From assembly GCA_002367255.1 (NCBI GenBank), contig DFBD01000123.1, forward strand, positions 1-8,171: 8,171 bases of DNA. The letters are read 5' to 3'. Source of the stretch: Rhodobacterales bacterium UBA3089 (lineage in GTDB: Bacteria > Pseudomonadota > Alphaproteobacteria > Rhodobacterales > Rhodobacteraceae). The position numbers and the translations under genes were made by a program. Below the pieces are notes generated by a model. The model was given only the letters and a program-made list of their open reading frames with translations. It ran no database searches and was not told the origin of the DNA. How positions within the stretch are numbered: the stretch's first letter is position 1; each line of letters starts with the position of its first letter. Shown piece after piece: positions 7,500 through 8,171 of the stretch.

Positions 7500-8171
7500 C
7501 GGCCATTCCATCCATATTAATTGAGGTTTGACTCGCGGAGCTCGTGCCGAGATGTGCCGAAATGCTTTTCCCAATGATGCGGCCCAGCGTTACCGGCACG
7601 GCATTGCCGATCAATCGTCCAAGGGTTTTAAAATGGATGGGCGCGCCGTCCGGGACGAAGGAATATGATGCTGGAAATCCTTGCAGGATCGCACCCTCAC
7701 GCAATGAAATTGCCCTGTCCTGTTCGGGATGGCCAAATCGTCCATTCCCAAATCCATAAAACTAGGTGGTCAGGGTCGGCGAGGGTTCATCCCAATCCAT
7801 CCGGCCGTAAACGCCCGGATATGTTCGCCCACTATCACGGCGATGACACTCGGCAACCAGGTGCGATGGCCAATCCCGCCAAGTTCCACCCGGTTTGGAA
7901 ACTCTAATGCGCTCCAAATTCAGATCAGAGAGTTTGGCGACTGTGTGCAACGAGTCGGTACCGCAAGTTCCGCCCTGATCCAAAGCAGGCATATCGCCAA
8001 TCGCCTGTCGCACGGTCACGGCTTTCTCGTGGGCCGGAGAGATCAGCTCAATCGGACCACTTCGAGAGGCGAGCAGTACCGTCCGCCTTCTTCGTTGAGG
8101 CAGGCCATACTCGGTGCAATCGACCACATTGCTCCAAACATGATAGCCGAGGTTCTTCAAGGTCGACACGA
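7471..8171 (-). pseudogene. C5-cytosine DNA methyltransferase, C-terminal part, interrupted by an in-frame TAG
   Basis: This is the C-terminal portion of an m5C methyltransferase. The 5' part with motifs I, IV (PCQ) and VI (ENV) lies off the right edge. Visible are motif VIII (GLPQRRRRTVLLASR), a compact target-recognition region (NLERIRVSKPGGTWRDWP, HRRDSGRTYPGVYGRM), motif IX (WDEPSPTLTT), then TAG at 7764-7762, then in the same frame FYGFGNGRFGHPEQDRA, LREGAILQGFPASY and motif X (LIGNAVPVTLGR), ending at TGA 7473-7471. Family members usually continue TLTT with Gln or Arg, so a CAG to TAG change is the simplest explanation. Termination there would remove 96 residues including motif X, which helps bind SAM, so activity is probably lost unless the stop is suppressed. 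The gene overlaps vsr and is the first visible gene of the operon. It could be a Dcm-like partner of vsr or a DrmMII-like enzyme; the specificity cannot be read from this part. Confidence 0.85.

Noticed and set aside
7574..7574. Longer vsr start at ATG 7574
   Set aside because: It would add 25 residues unlike known Vsr N-termini and overlap the methyltransferase by about 100 bases, so 7499 fits the family better.
7471..7704. Separate small gene starting at TTG 7704, downstream of the amber codon
   Set aside because: It is in the same frame as the upstream methyltransferase and begins inside conserved LREGA sequence, so it is the end of that protein and not a new gene.
7762..7764. Genome-wide reassignment or deliberate readthrough of TAG
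   Set aside because: drmMI has no in-frame TAG over 1344 codons and there is only one case here. A point mutation is simpler, though suppression cannot be excluded.

Overview
The window is one tightly packed block of genes, all read on the minus strand, so transcription runs from the right edge to the left edge. In transcription order it holds a C5-cytosine DNA methyltransferase (partial, 5' end off the right edge), a Vsr-type very-short-patch-repair endonuclease, a large SNF2-like helicase of the DrmD type, and a very large Eco57I-like N6-adenine DNA methyltransferase of the DrmMI type (3' end just off the left edge). Neighbouring genes overlap or abut (an overlap of about 29 nt, then two ATGA-type start/stop overlaps), so they form one translationally coupled operon. 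No intergenic stretch is longer than a few bases. I saw no tRNA, rRNA, CRISPR array, insertion sequence or terminator. Any promoter lies beyond the right edge.

drmD followed by drmMI is the opening pair of class 1 DISARM anti-phage defence. In that system the next genes are drmA, drmB and drmC, which here would lie just past the left edge and cannot be seen. What is unusual is a cytosine methyltransferase plus vsr joined upstream of that pair: class 1 DISARM is defined by the adenine methylase DrmMI and class 2 by a cytosine methylase, DrmMII. The layout therefore looks like a hybrid, or a dcm-vsr pair captured into a DISARM operon.

The upstream half of the operon carries several lesions. 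The cytosine methyltransferase is cut by an in-frame TAG (7762-7764), with the conserved remainder of the protein continuing in the same frame. drmD is broken near codon 632 of its main open frame by a one-base shift at about 5139, and the rest of the protein continues in another frame to 4030. drmD also appears damaged at its 5' end: the start with a good ribosome binding site and ATGA coupling opens a frame that dies after 29 codons, and the helicase then continues in a different frame. vsr and the visible drmMI (at least 1344 codons without a stop) look intact. The locus is thus either a decaying defence operon or a consensus with several errors; raw reads would decide.

Composition is mosaic. 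The catalytic core of drmMI is about 65% G+C in sampled 60-base stretches, while sampled stretches of drmD (33% and 40%) and of the presumed target-recognition part of drmMI (42%) are much lower. The overall G+C-rich codon use and protein style suggest a Pseudomonadota host, perhaps an alphaproteobacterium, but this is a weak inference because defence islands move between hosts.
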